64,000 bases of DNA. Origin: Solimonas terrae. Its GTDB lineage: Bacteria; Pseudomonadota; Gammaproteobacteria; Nevskiales; Nevskiaceae. Position 1 is the first letter of the stretch. Each line of letters opens with the position of its first letter. Made by a program: the position numbers and the translations under genes. The notes under the pieces were generated by a model that had not been told where the DNA came from, did not search any database, and worked only from the letters and a program-made list of their open reading frames with translations. This document shows positions 8,380 through 19,758 of this stretch, piece after piece. The stretch covers positions 310,001 to 374,000 of the forward strand of contig NZ_JAAMOW010000004.1 of assembly GCF_011067135.1 (NCBI RefSeq), given 5' to 3'.

Positions 8380-9428
8380 CGGCAATGGCCGGCAACTTCG
8401 AGATCGGCGGACAGGTGCTGCGGCCGGGCGAAGGCCGGCTGGTCGAGCTGCCGGTCGTCAGTCTTTATACGAATACCCCGGTCAGCCTTCCGGTGCGGGT
8501 GCTGCACGGCCGTGAGCCGGGGCCGACCCTGTTCGTCAGCGCGGCGCTGCATGGCGACGAAATCATCGGCGTCGAGATCATTCGCCGCCTGCTGTTGCAG
8601 CGCGGCCTGCGGCAGCTGCGCGGCACGCTGCTCGCGGTGCCAGTCGTCAACACCCTGGCATTCCTTCACCAGTCGCGTTATCTGCCGGACCGCCGCGATC
8701 TCAATCGCAGCTTTCCCGGCAGCGACAAGGGCTCGCTGGCGGCGCGGCTCGCGAAATTGTTCCTGCGCGAGATCGTCGGCCGCTCGCAATACGGTGTCGA
8801 CCTGCACACCGGCGCGATCCACAGGCCGAACCTGCCGCACATCCGCGGCGATCTCGCCAATCCGCAGACCCTGCGGCTGGCGCAGGCATTCGGCGCGCCG
8901 CTGCTGCTCAATTCGACGCCGCGCTCCGGCACGCTGCGCGAGTACACGACCGAGCACGGCATCCCGGTCCTGCTGTACGAAGCCGGCGAGGCTCTGCGCT
9001 TCGACGAAATGGCGATTCGCACCGGTGTGCGCGGCCTGCTGAATGTCATGAGCGCCCTCGACATGCTGCCGGCGGCACGTGCCGCGACGCGCCTGCCGGA
9101 ACCGGTGATCGCGCGCAGCAGCAGCTGGGTGCGCGCGGCCGCCAGCGGCGTCTTGCGCGTACAGGTGGCGCTCGGCGAGCAGGTGCGCAAGGGCGAGGTG
9201 CTCGGCGTGATCGGCGATCCCTTCGGCGGCCCGGAGACGCCGGTGCTGGCCAGCGCACATGGCGTGGTCGTCGGCAGCACGGCGCTGCCGCTGGTCTATG
9301 AAGGCGACGCCCTGTTCCACGTCGCCCGCTTCGATGCGCCGGAGACGGCGGCGGGGGTCGCGCGCAATATCGTGGCCGCGCGTCGGGCGCTCAAGCGTGC
9401 GCGCCGCAGCCAGCCACGCGTGGTCTGA
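8376..9428 (+). CDS. Succinylglutamate desuccinylase/aspartoacylase family hydrolase
   Basis: M14-like zinc amidohydrolase of 350 residues. [10 protein letters not shown] supplies two zinc ligands (His59, Glu62) and VDLHTG the third (His144); NRSFPG (110-115) is the substrate-carboxylate motif and [12 protein letters not shown] probably holds the catalytic glutamate. The C-terminal third ([16 protein letters not shown] ... [16 protein letters not shown]) is the family's biotin-lipoyl-like beta domain. It starts ATGA over the rimK stop; a second ATG at 8385 is possible. Its place beside a glutamate ligase and a protease suggests it could cleave amide-linked glutamyl or N-acyl groups, but the substrate is unknown. 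No arginine-succinyltransferase genes are present, so AstE is unlikely. Confidence 0.87.
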   Translation: MTAMAGNFEIGGQVLRPGEGRLVELPVVSLYTNTPVSLPVRVLHGREPGPTLFVSAALHGDEIIGVEIIRRLLLQRGLRQLRGTLLAVPVVNTLAFLHQSRYLPDRRDLNRSFPGSDKGSLAARLAKLFLREIVGRSQYGVDLHTGAIHRPNLPHIRGDLANPQTLRLAQAFGAPLLLNSTPRSGTLREYTTEHGIPVLLYEAGEALRFDEMAIRTGVRGLLNVMSALDMLPAARAATRLPEPVIARSSSWVRAAASGVLRVQVALGEQVRKGEVLGVIGDPFGGPETPVLASAHGVVVGSTALPLVYEGDALFHVARFDAPETAAGVARNIVAARRALKRARRSQPRVV

Positions 9429-9564
9429 AGAGGCGGCAACAGGGAAGCGGGCGGGGCGTTCGCGCGCCGTGACGATGCCGGTCATGCGAACGCAGATGAC
9501 AAAAGCTTCACCGGCATCGCCCGCCATTTAGCGCCTATGTGCCGACATTTCCTCCCGCAAACGG

Positions 9565-9593
9565 TCGGCATTGCGCGTTCAGTCATATACAAT
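9565..9593 (+). promoter_or_regulatory. Predicted sigma-70 promoter of the nuo operon
   Basis: TCGGCA (9565-9570, 4 of 6 matches to -35) and TACAAT (9588-9593, 5 of 6 to -10) are 17 bp apart, giving a leader of about 68 nt before nuoA. The -35 overlaps the right arm of an inverted repeat GCCGAC/GTCGGC (9541-9546/9564-9569), a possible operator. A TGCCGGCCGGCA palindrome (9611-9622) lies in the leader. Confidence 0.55.
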
Positions 9594-9667
9594 TCCGCGA
9601 CTCAAGCGGATGCCGGCCGGCAATGTCGCCGCGGCGCCGATCCAGAAAGTACCCAACGAGGCTTGCG

Positions 9668-10105
9668 ATGGCCCCCATCAGCGCATGGTCAGCAGACACG
9701 TGGTCTTTGATCGTCTACGTCGTGGCGGTCCTGGGCATCGTGGGGCTCATGCTCGGGCTGTCGTGGGTACTCGGCGGTCGTGACTGGGGGCGTGCCAAGG
9801 ACGAGCCGTTCGAGTCCGGTGTCGTCGGTCAGGGTGGCGCGCGCCTGCGCTTCTCGGCGAAGTTCTATCTGGTCGCGATGTTCTTCGTGATCTTCGACGT
9901 CGAAGCCCTGTTCCTGTACGCCTGGGCGGTATCGGTTCGCGAAGCGGGCTGGGCCGGATTCATCGAGGCTTTCGTCTTCATCTTCATTCTCGGCGCCAGC
10001 CTCGTCTATCTGTGGAAGATCGGCGCGCTGGAATGGGCGCCCGCTTCACGCGCGCGCCTGCAGCAGGAGCGATCGGCGGAACGATCCGCCGGTCCCGCGC
10101 GCTAA
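9668..10105 (+). CDS. nuoA: NADH-quinone oxidoreductase subunit A
   Basis: Membrane subunit of complex I, 145 residues, with three hydrophobic segments (about 12-35, 66-88, 92-115). Conserved features are [36 protein letters not shown] (written here in pieces: [31 protein letters not shown]), with the acidic FDVE pair in the second helix. ATG 9668 is chosen over an upstream in-frame ATG at 9539, which would precede the predicted promoter; CGAGG lies before it. First gene of the nuoA-N operon; nuoB follows after 31 bp. Confidence 0.96.
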   Translation: MAPISAWSADTWSLIVYVVAVLGIVGLMLGLSWVLGGRDWGRAKDEPFESGVVGQGGARLRFSAKFYLVAMFFVIFDVEALFLYAWAVSVREAGWAGFIEAFVFIFILGASLVYLWKIGALEWAPASRARLQQERSAERSAGPAR

Positions 10106-10136
10106 GCGTCGCCGCCAGCCACCAGAGCAAGCAGCC

Positions 10137-10805
10137 ATGGAATACACCCTCACCCGCATCGACAAGAACGCGCCGCGCTACCCGATGGAGCAGCGCAGCA
10201 AGGTTGCCGATCCGCTCGAAGAGCACCTCAACAAGAACATCTTCCTCGGCAAGCTCGAGGACATGATGCATGGCGTCGTCAACTGGGGCCGCAAGAACTC
10301 GATCTGGCCTTACAACTTCGGCCTGTCCTGCTGCTATGTCGAGATGGCGACCGCGTTCACGCCGACGCACGATCTCGCGCGTTTCGGCGCCGAGGTCATA
10401 CGCGCGTCACCGCGTCAGGCCGACCTGATGGTGATCGCCGGCACCTGCTTCATGAAGATGGCGCCGGTGGTGCAGCGCCTCTACGAGCAGATGCTCGAAC
10501 CGAAGTGGGTGATCAGCATGGGTTCCTGCGCGAACTCGGGCGGCATGTACGACATCTACTCGGTGGTGCAGGGCGTCGACAAGTTCCTGCCGGTCGACGT
10601 CTACGTGCCCGGCTGCCCGCCGCGCCCGGAAGCCTTCCTGCAGGCGCTGAACCTGCTGCAGGACGCGATCGGCAAGGAGCGCCGGCCGCTGTCGTGGGTG
10701 GTCGGTGACCAGGGCGTCTACAAGGCCGATTTTCCATCGCGGCGGGAGACGCTGCGACCCGAGCGCAGCGCGCAGACGACGCTGCGCACTCCGGACCAGG
10801 TTTGA
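10137..10805 (+). CDS. nuoB: NADH-quinone oxidoreductase subunit B
   Basis: Peripheral-arm subunit holding the terminal [4Fe-4S] cluster N2 that passes electrons to quinone. The four ligands are visible as adjacent Cys65-Cys66 (GLSCCYVEM), Cys131 ([11 protein letters not shown]) and Cys160 (PGCPPRPE). The 222-residue length is typical for the gamma-proteobacterial protein, with a variable basic tail ([12 protein letters not shown]). nuoCD begins 6 bp after the stop. Confidence 0.98.
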   Translation: MEYTLTRIDKNAPRYPMEQRSKVADPLEEHLNKNIFLGKLEDMMHGVVNWGRKNSIWPYNFGLSCCYVEMATAFTPTHDLARFGAEVIRASPRQADLMVIAGTCFMKMAPVVQRLYEQMLEPKWVISMGSCANSGGMYDIYSVVQGVDKFLPVDVYVPGCPPRPEAFLQALNLLQDAIGKERRPLSWVVGDQGVYKADFPSRRETLRPERSAQTTLRTPDQV

Positions 10806-10811
10806 GTCGCG

Positions 10812-12605
10812 ATGGCTGACGACGCACCGCTCTCCGTCCCTGGCCTCGAGAACGAGGTCATCCGCGATCTGTACGCGCGCTTCGGTGAAAGCGCGTTCGT
10901 GCCGCAGCGCACGCGCGATGGCATGCCGACCCTCTGGGTTCGCGCCGAGCAGATCGTCGACGTGCTGCGCCACCTCAAGAATGGCGTCGCCAAGCCGTAC
11001 AAGATGCTCTACGACCTGACCGCGGTCGACGAGCGCCTGCGCAAGCATCGCCAGGATCTGCCGGCCGCCGACTTCACGGTCGTCTACCAGCTGCTGTCGA
11101 TCGAGCGCGACATGACGCGCAGCGGCAGTCCCGATATCCGGCTGAAGGTTGCGCTGAAGGGCGAGTACCCGCATCTGCCGACGGCGACGACCGTTTACGA
11201 GAACGCGAACTGGTACGAGCGCGAAGTCTGGGACCTGTTCGGCATCGTGTTCGACGGCCACCCGAGCCTGCGTCGCATCATGCTGCCGCCGCGCTGGGTC
11301 GGCCATCCGCTGCGCAAGGAACACGCGGCGCGCGCCACCGAGTTCGATCCGTTCGTGCTCGACCAGATGCGCCAGGATCTCGATCAGGAAGCGCTGCTGT
11401 TCAAGCCCGAAGACTGGGGCATGAAGAAGGGCACCGACAACGAGGACTTCATGTTCCTCAACCTCGGGCCCAACCATCCGTCCGCGCACGGTGCATTCCG
11501 CATCGTCCTGCAGCTGGACGGCGAGGAAATCGTCGACTGCGTGCCGGACATCGGCTATCACCACCGTGGCGCCGAGAAGATGGGCGAGCGCCAGAGCTGG
11601 CACTCGTACATTCCGTATACCGACCGCATCGATTATCTCGGCGGCGTGATGAACAATCTGCCGTACGTGATGGCGGTCGAGAAGCTCGCCGGCATCACGG
11701 TGCCGGCGCGTGCGCAGACCGTGCGCATCATGATGTCGGAGTTCTTCCGCATCACCTCGCACCTGCTGTTCTTCGGCACTTTCCTGCAGGACGTCGGCGC
11801 GATGTCGCCGGTGTTCTTCGCGTTCGTCGATCGCCAGAAGGCCTACGACGTGATCGAGGCCGTCACCGGCTTTCGCATGCACCCGGCCTGGTATCGCATC
11901 GGCGGCCTGGCGCACGACCTGCCGCAGGGCTGGGACCGTCTGGTCCGCGAGTTCATCGAGCATCTGCCGAAGCGGCTCGACGAGTACCAGAAGGCGGCGC
12001 TCGAAAATTCGATCGTCGTTTCGCGCACGCGTCACGTCGCGGCCTACGACACCGCCCAGGCGATGGAATGGGGCACGACCGGCGGCGGTCTGCGTGCCAC
12101 CGGCATGGCCTACGATTTGCGCAAGACGCGGCCGTACTGCGGCTACGAGAATTTCGATTTCGAAATCCCGACCGGCAAGTACGGCGATGCCTACGACCGT
12201 CTGATCGTGCGTGTCGAGGAAATGCGCCAGTCGGTGCGCATCATCCAGCAGTGCCTCGACAACATGCCGTCGGGTCCGTACAAGGCCGACCATCCCTTGA
12301 CGACGCCGCCGCCGAAGGACCGCACGCTCAAGGACATCGAAACCCTGATCACGCACTTCCTGCAGGTGTCGTGGGGGCCGGTGATTCCGGCGGGCGAGGC
12401 GAGCGTGATGATCGAGGCGACGAAGGGCCTCAACAGCTACTACCTGACCTCCGACGGCAGCACGATGAGTTACCGCACGCGCATCCGCACGCCGAGCTTC
12501 GCGCATCTGCAGCAGATTCCCAGCGTGATCCGCGGACAGATGATTCCCGACCTGATTGCCTACATCGCGTCGATCGACTTCGTCATGGCCGACGTGGACC
12601 GCTGA
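10812..12605 (+). CDS. nuoCD: NADH-quinone oxidoreductase fused subunit C/D
   Basis: A single 597-residue chain fusing the 30-kDa (NuoC, about 15-190) and 49-kDa (NuoD, about 208-597) subunits, as in E. coli and Pseudomonas. NuoC shows [12 protein letters not shown] (134-145) and [10 protein letters not shown]; NuoD shows [10 protein letters not shown] (218-227), [15 protein letters not shown], and [13 protein letters not shown]. Together they frame the quinone site next to NuoB. The fusion is a useful taxonomic mark: it is common in several gamma-proteobacterial groups but absent from Xanthomonas-type operons. One nucleotide separates its stop from nuoE. Confidence 0.98.
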   Translation: MADDAPLSVPGLENEVIRDLYARFGESAFVPQRTRDGMPTLWVRAEQIVDVLRHLKNGVAKPYKMLYDLTAVDERLRKHRQDLPAADFTVVYQLLSIERDMTRSGSPDIRLKVALKGEYPHLPTATTVYENANWYEREVWDLFGIVFDGHPSLRRIMLPPRWVGHPLRKEHAARATEFDPFVLDQMRQDLDQEALLFKPEDWGMKKGTDNEDFMFLNLGPNHPSAHGAFRIVLQLDGEEIVDCVPDIGYHHRGAEKMGERQSWHSYIPYTDRIDYLGGVMNNLPYVMAVEKLAGITVPARAQTVRIMMSEFFRITSHLLFFGTFLQDVGAMSPVFFAFVDRQKAYDVIEAVTGFRMHPAWYRIGGLAHDLPQGWDRLVREFIEHLPKRLDEYQKAALENSIVVSRTRHVAAYDTAQAMEWGTTGGGLRATGMAYDLRKTRPYCGYENFDFEIPTGKYGDAYDRLIVRVEEMRQSVRIIQQCLDNMPSGPYKADHPLTTPPPKDRTLKDIETLITHFLQVSWGPVIPAGEASVMIEATKGLNSYYLTSDGSTMSYRTRIRTPSFAHLQQIPSVIRGQMIPDLIAYIASIDFVMADVDR

Positions 12606-12606
12606 C

Positions 12607-13146
12607 ATGAGCACATCCGATACGGTCATCAAACTCGCGGAACTGACCGGCAAGACCGCCGCCAGGGTCGAGCCGCCATTCGTGCTGACGGGCGAGGAAC
12701 GCCACGCGATCGAGCACGAGGTCGCGCACTATCCGGATGGTCGCGCCGCGAGCATCGGCGCGCTGAAGATCATCCAGGCGAGCCGCGGCTGGGTGCCGGA
12801 CGGCGCGATCGCGCCGGTCGCCGAGATCATCGGCATCGGTGCCGCCGAACTCGAAGGGGTCGCGACCTTCTACTCGCTGATCTTCCGCAAGCCCGTCGGC
12901 CGTCATGTGATCAAGGTCTGCGACAGCATTTCATGCTTTCTGACCGGCTATGACGAGATCAGGGCCGCGCTCGAGCGTGCGCTGGGCATCCGCTACGGTC
13001 AGACCACGGCCGACGGCCGTTTCACGCTGTTGCCGATCTGCTGTCTCGGGGCCTGCGACAAGGGCCCGACGCTGATGATCGACGACGATCTGCATGGCGA
13101 CGTCACGCCGGACAAGGTCGCGACGATGCTGGAGGCCTACAAGTAA
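12607..13146 (+). CDS. nuoE: NADH-quinone oxidoreductase subunit E
   Basis: A 24-kDa-type subunit of 179 residues carrying the [2Fe-2S] cluster N1a. Ligands read as Cys105 and Cys110 (VCDSISC), Cys146 and Cys150 ([10 protein letters not shown]), with spacing identical to E. coli NuoE. ATG 12607 directly follows the nuoCD stop; an extended frame upstream belongs inside nuoCD. Its stop shares a base with the nuoF start (TAATG), implying coupled translation of the NADH-dehydrogenase module. Confidence 0.97.
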   Translation: MSTSDTVIKLAELTGKTAARVEPPFVLTGEERHAIEHEVAHYPDGRAASIGALKIIQASRGWVPDGAIAPVAEIIGIGAAELEGVATFYSLIFRKPVGRHVIKVCDSISCFLTGYDEIRAALERALGIRYGQTTADGRFTLLPICCLGACDKGPTLMIDDDLHGDVTPDKVATMLEAYK

Positions 13147-14489
13147 TGAGTCTCGAACAGGACCTGCTGGTCAAGCCGCTGACCGCGCGCGTCAATCTCG
13201 CCGCGCCGCAGGATCTGCGCACCTACGAAGCCAGTGGCGGCTACCTGGCGCTGCGCAAGGCGCTCAAGGAGCTGTCGCCGGCCGACGTGCAGTCGCGGGT
13301 CAAGGATTCGAATCTGCGCGGTCGCGGTGGCGCGGGCTTTCCGACCGGCGTGAAGTGGGGCCTGGTGCCGATGGGCCCGGATGCCGGCGCCAAATATCTG
13401 GTCTGCAACGCCGACGAAATGGAGCCGGGCACCTTCAAGGATCGCCTGCTGATGGAAGGCGCACCGCACCAGATGGTGGAAGCGATGATCGTCGCCGGCT
13501 ATGCGATCGGCGCCTGTACCGGCTACATCTTCCTGCGCGGTGAATACGTGGTCGCCGCCGAACGTCTGAACAAGGCGCTGGCCGAAGCGCGTGCGGCCGG
13601 ACTGCTCGGCCAGAATATCCTCGGTTCCGGCTGGAACTACGACTGCTTCGTGCACACCGGCGCCGGCCGCTACATCTGCGGCGAAGAAACCGCGCTGATC
13701 AATTCGTTGGAAGGGCGCCGCGCGAATCCGCGCGCCAAACCGCCGTTCCCGCAGATCGCCGGCGCCTGGGGGCGGCCCACCGTCGTCAACAACGTCGAGT
13801 CGCTGTTCAACATTCCGCCGATCGTCATCAACGGCGCCGACTGGTTCAAGGGTTTGTCGCAGGGCAAGTCCAAGGACGGCGGCACCAAGCTGTACGGCGT
13901 GTCCGGCCGTGCCAGGCGCACCGGTGTCTACGAATTGCCGATCGGCACCAGCGCGCGCGAAATCCTCGAGGATCATGGCGGCGGCATGAAGGACGGCTAC
14001 CGCCTCAAGGCCTGGTTGCCCGGTGGCGCGTCGACCGACTTCCTGCTGCCCGAACATCTCGATCTGGCAATGGACTTCGACACCATCGCCAAGGCCGGCT
14101 CGCGCATGGGCACCGGCCTGCTGACGGTCGTCGACGACAAGCAGAACATGGTGTCGGTGGTGCGCAATCTCGAAGAGTTCTTCGCGCGCGAATCCTGCGG
14201 CTGGTGTACGCCGTGTCGCGACGGTCTGCCGTGGAGCGTGAAGATGCTGATGGCGCTGGAGCAGGGCCGCGGCCACGCCGACGATCTCGCCGAACTGGAA
14301 CGTCTCACCAGGCTGCTCGGCCCGGGCCGCACGTTCTGCGCGCACGCGCCCGGGGCGATGGAACCGCTGCAGTCCGCGCTGAAATTCTTCCGCGCCGAAT
14401 TCGAAGCCGGGGTTTCGCCGACGGCGGCGAAAGCCGACGACGTGCACGATCTCGCGCAAACCGGCGTCCTCGACGCCAAAGTCGCTTAG
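13146..14489 (+). CDS. nuoF: NADH-quinone oxidoreductase subunit F
   Basis: The 51-kDa subunit that binds NADH and FMN and holds [4Fe-4S] cluster N3. FMN/NADH site: [13 protein letters not shown] (59-71) and [19 protein letters not shown] (172-190). Cluster ligands: Cys351, Cys354, Cys357 (ESCGWCTPC) and Cys398 (TFCAH). Length 447 is normal. It overlaps nuoE by one base and is followed after 11 bp by nuoG. Confidence 0.98.
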   Translation: MSLEQDLLVKPLTARVNLAAPQDLRTYEASGGYLALRKALKELSPADVQSRVKDSNLRGRGGAGFPTGVKWGLVPMGPDAGAKYLVCNADEMEPGTFKDRLLMEGAPHQMVEAMIVAGYAIGACTGYIFLRGEYVVAAERLNKALAEARAAGLLGQNILGSGWNYDCFVHTGAGRYICGEETALINSLEGRRANPRAKPPFPQIAGAWGRPTVVNNVESLFNIPPIVINGADWFKGLSQGKSKDGGTKLYGVSGRARRTGVYELPIGTSAREILEDHGGGMKDGYRLKAWLPGGASTDFLLPEHLDLAMDFDTIAKAGSRMGTGLLTVVDDKQNMVSVVRNLEEFFARESCGWCTPCRDGLPWSVKMLMALEQGRGHADDLAELERLTRLLGPGRTFCAHAPGAMEPLQSALKFFRAEFEAGVSPTAAKADDVHDLAQTGVLDAKVA

Positions 14490-14500
14490 TCGATTAATTT

Positions 14501-17191
14501 ATGGCCACGATTCACGTAGACGGCAAGCAGTACGAAGTCGACGGGGCAGACAACCTGCTGCAGGCCTGTCTGAACCTCGGCCTCGACATTCCGTATTTCT
14601 GCTGGCATCCGGCGCTCGGCAGCGTCGGCGCGTGCCGCCAGTGCGCGGTCAAGTCCTACCGCGACGAGACCGACAAGATGGGCCGCATCGTCATGTCGTG
14701 CATGACGCCGGCGTCGAACGGCACCTATATCTCGATCGCCGACGACGAAGCCAAGGATTTCCGTGCCTCGGTCGTCGAGTTCCTGATGACCAATCACCCG
14801 CACGACTGCCCGGTCTGCGAGGAAGGCGGCCACTGTCACCTGCAGGACATGACAGTGATGACGGCGCATCACAGCCGTTCGTATCGCTTCGACAAGCGCA
14901 CGCACCTGAACCAGGATCTCGGCCCGTTCATCGGGCACGAGATGAACCGCTGCATCTCCTGCTACCGCTGCGTGCGGTATTACAAGGACTACGCCGGCGG
15001 CACCGATCTCGGCGTCTACGGCGCGGCGGCCAACGTCTACTTCGGCCGCGTCGAGGACGGCGCGCTGGAATCCGAATTCTCCGGCAACCTCACCGAGGTC
15101 TGTCCGACCGGCGTGTTCACCGACAAGACCCACTCCGAGCGCTACACGCGCAAGTGGGACATGCAGTATTCGCCGAGCATCTGCACGGGCTGCGCGGTCG
15201 GCTGCAATGTTTCGCCCGGTGAGCGCTACGGCGAGATCCGCCGCATCGAGAATCGCTACCACGGCGATCTCAACGGCTACTTCCTCTGCGACCGCGGCCG
15301 CTTCGGTTACGGCTACACGAATCTGAAGGATCGTCCGCGGCAGGCGCTGATCAATGGCCAGACCGTGGCCGGCGACGTCGCCGTCGCCGCGGCGCGCACC
15401 GCGATCAACGGCGCAAGGAAGACGCTTGCGATCGGTTCGCCGCGCGCGTCGGTCGAAGCCAACTACGCGCTGCGCGAACTGGTCGGCGCGGCGAACTTCC
15501 ACGATGGTCACGCGACCGGGGAAGGCGCGCTGGTCAAGCTGGCACTGTCGATTGTTCGCGAGGGTCCGGTGCGGGCCGCGACGATCACCGAAATCGAGAA
15601 TGCCGATGCCGTACTGGTGCTCGGCGAAGATGTGACGGCAACCGCGCCGCGTGTCGCGCTGGCGCTGCGACAGGCGGCACGCGGCAAGGGCCAGGCGCTG
15701 GCCGCCGAGAAGAAAGTTGCCGAATGGCAGACGATCGCGCTGGCCGACCTGCTGCAGCGCGACAGCTATCCGGTGTTCGTCGCCAGCGTCGATGCGACGC
15801 GGCTCGACGACATCGCACGCGACAAGCTGCGTGCGGCGCCGGAAGACCTGGCGCGGCTCGGCTTCGCGATTGCGCACGAACTCGACGGCGCATCACCTGC
15901 GGTCGGCGATCTTGATCACCGGAGCGCAGCGCTGGCCCGGACCGTCGCCGAGGTGCTCGCCGGGGCCAAGCGGCCGTTGATCGTGTCCGGCACCGGTGCC
16001 GGTTCCGCGGCGGTCATGCAGGCCGCGGCGAACATCGCCTGGGCGCTGAAGGCGAAGACTGCCGACACCGGCCTCGTGCTGACGCTGCCGGAGGCCAACA
16101 GCTACGGGCTCGCGCTGCTCGACCCGCAGCCGCTGGCCGCGGCGCTTGCCGCGCTGAGCAGTGGCGAAGCCGACACCCTGGTCGTACTCGAGAACGATCT
16201 CGAGCGTCGCGCGCCGAAGGCGCTGCTCGATGCGGCGCTGGCCAAGGTCAAGAATCTGATCGTCATCGATCACAGCGCGTCGGCGACGACGGCGCGTGCG
16301 CAGGTCGTGCTGCCGGCCGCGACGGTGTTCGAAGGCGACGGCACGCTGGTCAACTACGAGGGCCGCGCGCAGCGTCACTTCCAGGTCTTCGATCCCGGCT
16401 ACTACGACGCCAGCATCGGTCTTACCGAGTCCTGGCGCTGGCTGGCGAGCGTCGATGGCGAAAGCCGCTGGAAGATTCTCGACGACATGACCGCCGCCTG
16501 TGCGCAGGCCGTCCCGGCGCTGGCCGGCATCGTCGACGCGGCGCCGAATGCGGCGTTCCGCATCGACGGCATGAAGATCGCGCGCGAGCCGCATCGCTAC
16601 TCCGGCCGCACCGCAATGCGCGCCAACCAGAGCGTGCACGAGCCGCGTCAGCCGCAGGACGCCGACACCGCGCTGAGCTTCTCCATGGAGGGCTACAACG
16701 GCACCGGCAGTCTCGATCGGCCGACCGAACTGCTGCCGTACGCCTGGGCGCCGGGCTGGAACAGTCCGTCGGCGTGGAACAAGTTGCAGCAGGAAGTCGG
16801 CGGCAATCTGCGCGGCGGCAATCCTGGCAAGCTGTTGTTTGCCGGCGGCGCGACGCCACGCTATTTCAGCGACGTGCCGGCGGCGTTCGTGGCGTCCGGC
16901 GATGCCTTCCGCGTGCTGGCGCTGCATTTGCATTTCGGAGGCGACGAACTGTCGTCGCGCGCCGAACCGATTCGCGAGCGCGCGATTCCGGCGTTCGTCG
17001 CCATCCCGCGCGTCGATTTCGCGAAGACCGGCGCCAACGGTCACGCGACCGTCGCGATCGCCGGCACGCTGCTGCAGCTGCCGACCAGGATCAGCGAGAC
17101 CCTGCCGGCCGGCACGATCGGCCTGCCGGCCGGTTTTGCCGGCATTCCGTTTCTCGCCGACGGCCTGATGGCCACCGTGAGCGGAGGCTGA
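14501..17191 (+). CDS. nuoG: NADH-quinone oxidoreductase subunit G
   Basis: The 75-kDa subunit, 896 residues, relaying electrons along several clusters. N1b: Cys34, Cys45, Cys48, Cys67. N5: His99, Cys103, Cys106, Cys112. N4: Cys151, Cys154, Cys157, Cys201. The extra N7 cluster seen in E. coli-type enzymes is also present: Cys228, Cys231, Cys235, Cys263. A molybdopterin-oxidoreductase-like domain fills the C-terminal two-thirds without cofactor motifs. The ATG is preceded by an AT-rich spacer (CGATTAATTT) with no Shine-Dalgarno, unlike its neighbours, so initiation may be weaker or rely on coupling. Confidence 0.97.
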   Translation: MATIHVDGKQYEVDGADNLLQACLNLGLDIPYFCWHPALGSVGACRQCAVKSYRDETDKMGRIVMSCMTPASNGTYISIADDEAKDFRASVVEFLMTNHPHDCPVCEEGGHCHLQDMTVMTAHHSRSYRFDKRTHLNQDLGPFIGHEMNRCISCYRCVRYYKDYAGGTDLGVYGAAANVYFGRVEDGALESEFSGNLTEVCPTGVFTDKTHSERYTRKWDMQYSPSICTGCAVGCNVSPGERYGEIRRIENRYHGDLNGYFLCDRGRFGYGYTNLKDRPRQALINGQTVAGDVAVAAARTAINGARKTLAIGSPRASVEANYALRELVGAANFHDGHATGEGALVKLALSIVREGPVRAATITEIENADAVLVLGEDVTATAPRVALALRQAARGKGQALAAEKKVAEWQTIALADLLQRDSYPVFVASVDATRLDDIARDKLRAAPEDLARLGFAIAHELDGASPAVGDLDHRSAALARTVAEVLAGAKRPLIVSGTGAGSAAVMQAAANIAWALKAKTADTGLVLTLPEANSYGLALLDPQPLAAALAALSSGEADTLVVLENDLERRAPKALLDAALAKVKNLIVIDHSASATTARAQVVLPAATVFEGDGTLVNYEGRAQRHFQVFDPGYYDASIGLTESWRWLASVDGESRWKILDDMTAACAQAVPALAGIVDAAPNAAFRIDGMKIAREPHRYSGRTAMRANQSVHEPRQPQDADTALSFSMEGYNGTGSLDRPTELLPYAWAPGWNSPSAWNKLQQEVGGNLRGGNPGKLLFAGGATPRYFSDVPAAFVASGDAFRVLALHLHFGGDELSSRAEPIRERAIPAFVAIPRVDFAKTGANGHATVAIAGTLLQLPTRISETLPAGTIGLPAGFAGIPFLADGLMATVSGG

Positions 17192-17195
17192 GACG

Positions 17196-18218
17196 ATGCT
17201 CGATACCGTCGTCAACTGGTTTGCCGCGCACCCGCAGTTCACCGCGGCATTGATCGCCAGCGTCAAGGCGATCGTCATCCTGCTGGTCACGGTCGTCGTC
17301 GCGGCGTGGATGATCTGGCTCGAACGTCGCCTGCTCGGCCTGTGGCAGGACCGCTATGGTCCGAACCGCATCGGGCCGTTCGGTCTCGGCCAGGTGATCG
17401 CCGACATGGTCAAGATCTTCTTCAAGGAAGACTGGCTGCCGCCGTTCGTCGACAAGTTCACGTTCATCCTCGCGCCCGGCCTTGCGATGGGCCTGATGCT
17501 GCTGATGTTCGCGCTGGTGCCGGTGACACCAACCTGGGGTGTCGCGGACTTCAACGTCGGTGTGCTGCTGTTCCTGGCGATCGCCGGGCTCGAGGTCTAC
17601 GCCGTGATGCTCGGCGGCTGGTCCAGCAACAGCAAGTACGCATTGCTCGGCGGTCTGCGCGTTACCGCACAGACGGTGTCGTACGAAGTGTTCATGGGCA
17701 TCGCGCTGATGGGCATCGTCATGCTCGCCGGCTCGTTCAATCTGCGTGACATCGTCGTTGCCCAGGCCGAACACGGCTGGTACATCGTTCCGCAGTTTTT
17801 CGGCTTCTGCACGTTCGTGCTCGCCGCGATCGCGGTCGTGCATCGCACGCCCTTCGATCTGCCGGAAGCCGAGTCGGAACTCGCGGCCGGCTTCCACACC
17901 GAGTATTCCGGCATGAAGTTCGGCATGTTCTTCGTCGGCGAATACGTCGGCATCGTGCTGGTATCGGCCATCACGGTCGCGCTGTTCTTCGGCGGCTGGA
18001 GCGGGCCGGGCGTGGACAGCCATCCGTGGCTGGCGTTCCCGTGGTTCGCGATCAAGTGCCTGGTCTTCATGTCCAGCTTCATCCTTCTGCGCGCGTCGCT
18101 GCCGCGGCCGCGTTACGACCAGATGATGGCCGCGGGCTGGAAAGTCTGCCTGCCCCTGAGTCTGATCAATTTGCTGGGAACGGCGGCCGTGGTCGTCGCC
18201 CGTTCGCACGGAGCCTGA
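17196..18218 (+). CDS. nuoH: NADH-quinone oxidoreductase subunit H
   Basis: Membrane subunit of 340 residues with about eight transmembrane helices, forming the quinone-chamber roof with NuoB/D. Conserved stretches: [49 protein letters not shown] with its acidic residues, and [14 protein letters not shown]. Four bases separate it from nuoG. The next gene, nuoI, starts one base after its stop. Confidence 0.98.
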   Translation: MLDTVVNWFAAHPQFTAALIASVKAIVILLVTVVVAAWMIWLERRLLGLWQDRYGPNRIGPFGLGQVIADMVKIFFKEDWLPPFVDKFTFILAPGLAMGLMLLMFALVPVTPTWGVADFNVGVLLFLAIAGLEVYAVMLGGWSSNSKYALLGGLRVTAQTVSYEVFMGIALMGIVMLAGSFNLRDIVVAQAEHGWYIVPQFFGFCTFVLAAIAVVHRTPFDLPEAESELAAGFHTEYSGMKFGMFFVGEYVGIVLVSAITVALFFGGWSGPGVDSHPWLAFPWFAIKCLVFMSSFILLRASLPRPRYDQMMAAGWKVCLPLSLINLLGTAAVVVARSHGA

Positions 18219-18219
18219 G

Positions 18220-18801
18220 ATGGCTTATCAAGCTGCTGAAAAGCGGACCTGGTGGCAGCAGATCAAGGCGCTGCTGTGGGGCGTGTACACGCAGTTGCGC
18301 ACGATCGTCATGATCTTCTCGCACTCGTGGCGCAAGCGGGACGTCATTCCGTATCCGGAAGTGAAGCCCTATCTGCCGCCGCGCTATCGCGGCCGCATCG
18401 TGCTGACCCGCGATCCGGACGGCGAAGAGCGCTGCGTCGCCTGCAATCTGTGCGCGGTCGCCTGCCCGGTCGGCTGCATCTCGTTGCAGAAGGCCGAGAA
18501 GCCCGAGGACGGCCGCTGGTATCCCGAGTGGTTCCGCATCAACTTCTCGCGCTGCATCTTCTGCGGCCTGTGCGAGGAAGCCTGTCCGACCACGGCGATC
18601 CAGCTGACGCCGGACTTCGAACTCGCCGAGTACAAGCGTCAGAGTCTGGTCTATGAAAAGGAAGACCTGCTGATCAGCGGCACCGGCAAGTATCCGGACT
18701 ACAACTTCTACCGTGTCGCCGGCATGGCGATCGCCGGCAAGCCCAAGGGCACGGCGGCGAACGAGGCCGCACCGGTCGACGTCAAGGGGCTGCTGCCATG
18801 A
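18220..18801 (+). CDS. nuoI: NADH-quinone oxidoreductase subunit I
   Basis: Ferredoxin-like subunit with two [4Fe-4S] clusters (N6a, N6b). Motifs [12 protein letters not shown] (Cys72, 75, 78, 82) and [12 protein letters not shown] (Cys112, 115, 118, 122) are intact. The 193-residue length is slightly longer than E. coli NuoI because of an N-terminal amphipathic helix region ([16 protein letters not shown]) that lies on NuoH. Overlaps nuoJ by 4 bp (ATGA). Confidence 0.98.
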   Translation: MAYQAAEKRTWWQQIKALLWGVYTQLRTIVMIFSHSWRKRDVIPYPEVKPYLPPRYRGRIVLTRDPDGEERCVACNLCAVACPVGCISLQKAEKPEDGRWYPEWFRINFSRCIFCGLCEEACPTTAIQLTPDFELAEYKRQSLVYEKEDLLISGTGKYPDYNFYRVAGMAIAGKPKGTAANEAAPVDVKGLLP

Positions 18802-19286
18802 CGTTCTTCTTCTATCTCGCTGCGGCGATCGCGATCGCCGCCACGCTGCTGGTGATCACCGGCCGCAATCCGGTACATGCGCTGCTGAATCTGGTGGTGT
18901 CGCTGCTCGCGGTCGCCGGCATGTTCTTCATGCTCGGGGCGCCGTTTGCCGGCGCGCTGGAAATCATCGTCTACGCCGGCGCGATCATGGTGTTGTTCGT
19001 GTTCGTGGTGATGATGCTCAATCTCGGCACCGCGACCACCGATCAGGAGCGTCGCTGGCTGACGCCGAAGACCTGGTTTGCGCCAGCGGTGCTGGCGGGT
19101 CTGCTGCTGGCCGGCCTGCTCGACGTACTGCTCGGCGGGCCGCTGCATGCGGCCGGACTTGCGGAGATCGATGCCAGGCAGGTCGGCGTGCATCTGTTCG
19201 GTCCCTATCTGCTGGCAGTCGAACTCGGCTCGATGCTGCTGCTCGCGGCACTGGTCGCGGCCTACCATCTCGGACGCCACGACTAG
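18798..19286 (+). CDS. nuoJ: NADH-quinone oxidoreductase subunit J
   Basis: Membrane subunit of 162 residues with five predicted helices. Typical stretches are [42 protein letters not shown] (helix 3, the pi-bulge helix) and [21 protein letters not shown] at the end. Shorter than E. coli NuoJ (184) but within the range of the family. Coupled to nuoI; nuoK follows after 18 bp. Confidence 0.97.
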   Translation: MTFFFYLAAAIAIAATLLVITGRNPVHALLNLVVSLLAVAGMFFMLGAPFAGALEIIVYAGAIMVLFVFVVMMLNLGTATTDQERRWLTPKTWFAPAVLAGLLLAGLLDVLLGGPLHAAGLAEIDARQVGVHLFGPYLLAVELGSMLLLAALVAAYHLGRHD

Positions 19287-19304
19287 GACAACGACAAGAA
19301 AGTT

Positions 19305-19628
19305 ATGGAAACGACAGGTCTGGTCGGCATCCCGATGGAACACGGACTGGCGGTCGCCGCCATCCTGTTTGCGCTCGGGCTGGCCGGCGTGATGATGCGG
19401 CGCGACATCCTGTTCATGCTGATGTCGCTGGAAGTGATGATGAACTCGACGGCGCTCGCCTTCGTGGTGGCCGGCAGCCGCTGGCAGCAGCCGGACGGCC
19501 AGATCATGTTCATCCTCGTGCTGTCGCTCGCCGCCTCCGAAGCCTCCGTCGGTCTGGCGATCCTGATCCAGCTGTACCGCCGCTTCCGCACCCTGGATGT
19601 GGATGCTGCGAGCGAGATGCGAGGGTGA
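19305..19628 (+). CDS. nuoK: NADH-quinone oxidoreductase subunit K
   Basis: MrpC-like membrane subunit of 107 residues with three helices. The conserved glutamates for proton transfer are in [16 protein letters not shown] and [18 protein letters not shown] 19305 lies 18 bp after nuoJ; a possible second start is Met11. Its stop is followed by an unusual 130-bp spacer before nuoL, in contrast to the tight junctions elsewhere in the operon. Confidence 0.97.
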   Translation: METTGLVGIPMEHGLAVAAILFALGLAGVMMRRDILFMLMSLEVMMNSTALAFVVAGSRWQQPDGQIMFILVLSLAASEASVGLAILIQLYRRFRTLDVDAASEMRG

Positions 19629-19639
19629 GAGACCGTGCC

Positions 19640-19758
19640 ATGAAAACGAAGTTTTCAGCGGTCTTGAACGCACGGGCACGGATGCCCGGGCCGGGCCTTG
19701 CTCACCGAGTCAACGTCGCGCCAGGGATGGCGTCACTGTGCTCCCGGAAAACGCGCTG

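Noticed and set aside
8376-9428. Calling the hydrolase AstE (succinylglutamate desuccinylase)
   Set aside because: No other arginine-succinyltransferase pathway gene is present, and the rimK context argues against it.
9611-9622. TGCCGGCCGGCA palindrome as nuo terminator or operator
   Set aside because: A 12-bp GC-only palindrome is not rare at this composition, and it lacks a loop or T-run.
10407-12653. A 748-codon minus-strand frame opposite nuoB/nuoCD
   Set aside because: Antisense shadow of conserved complex I genes; no motif or ribosome site.
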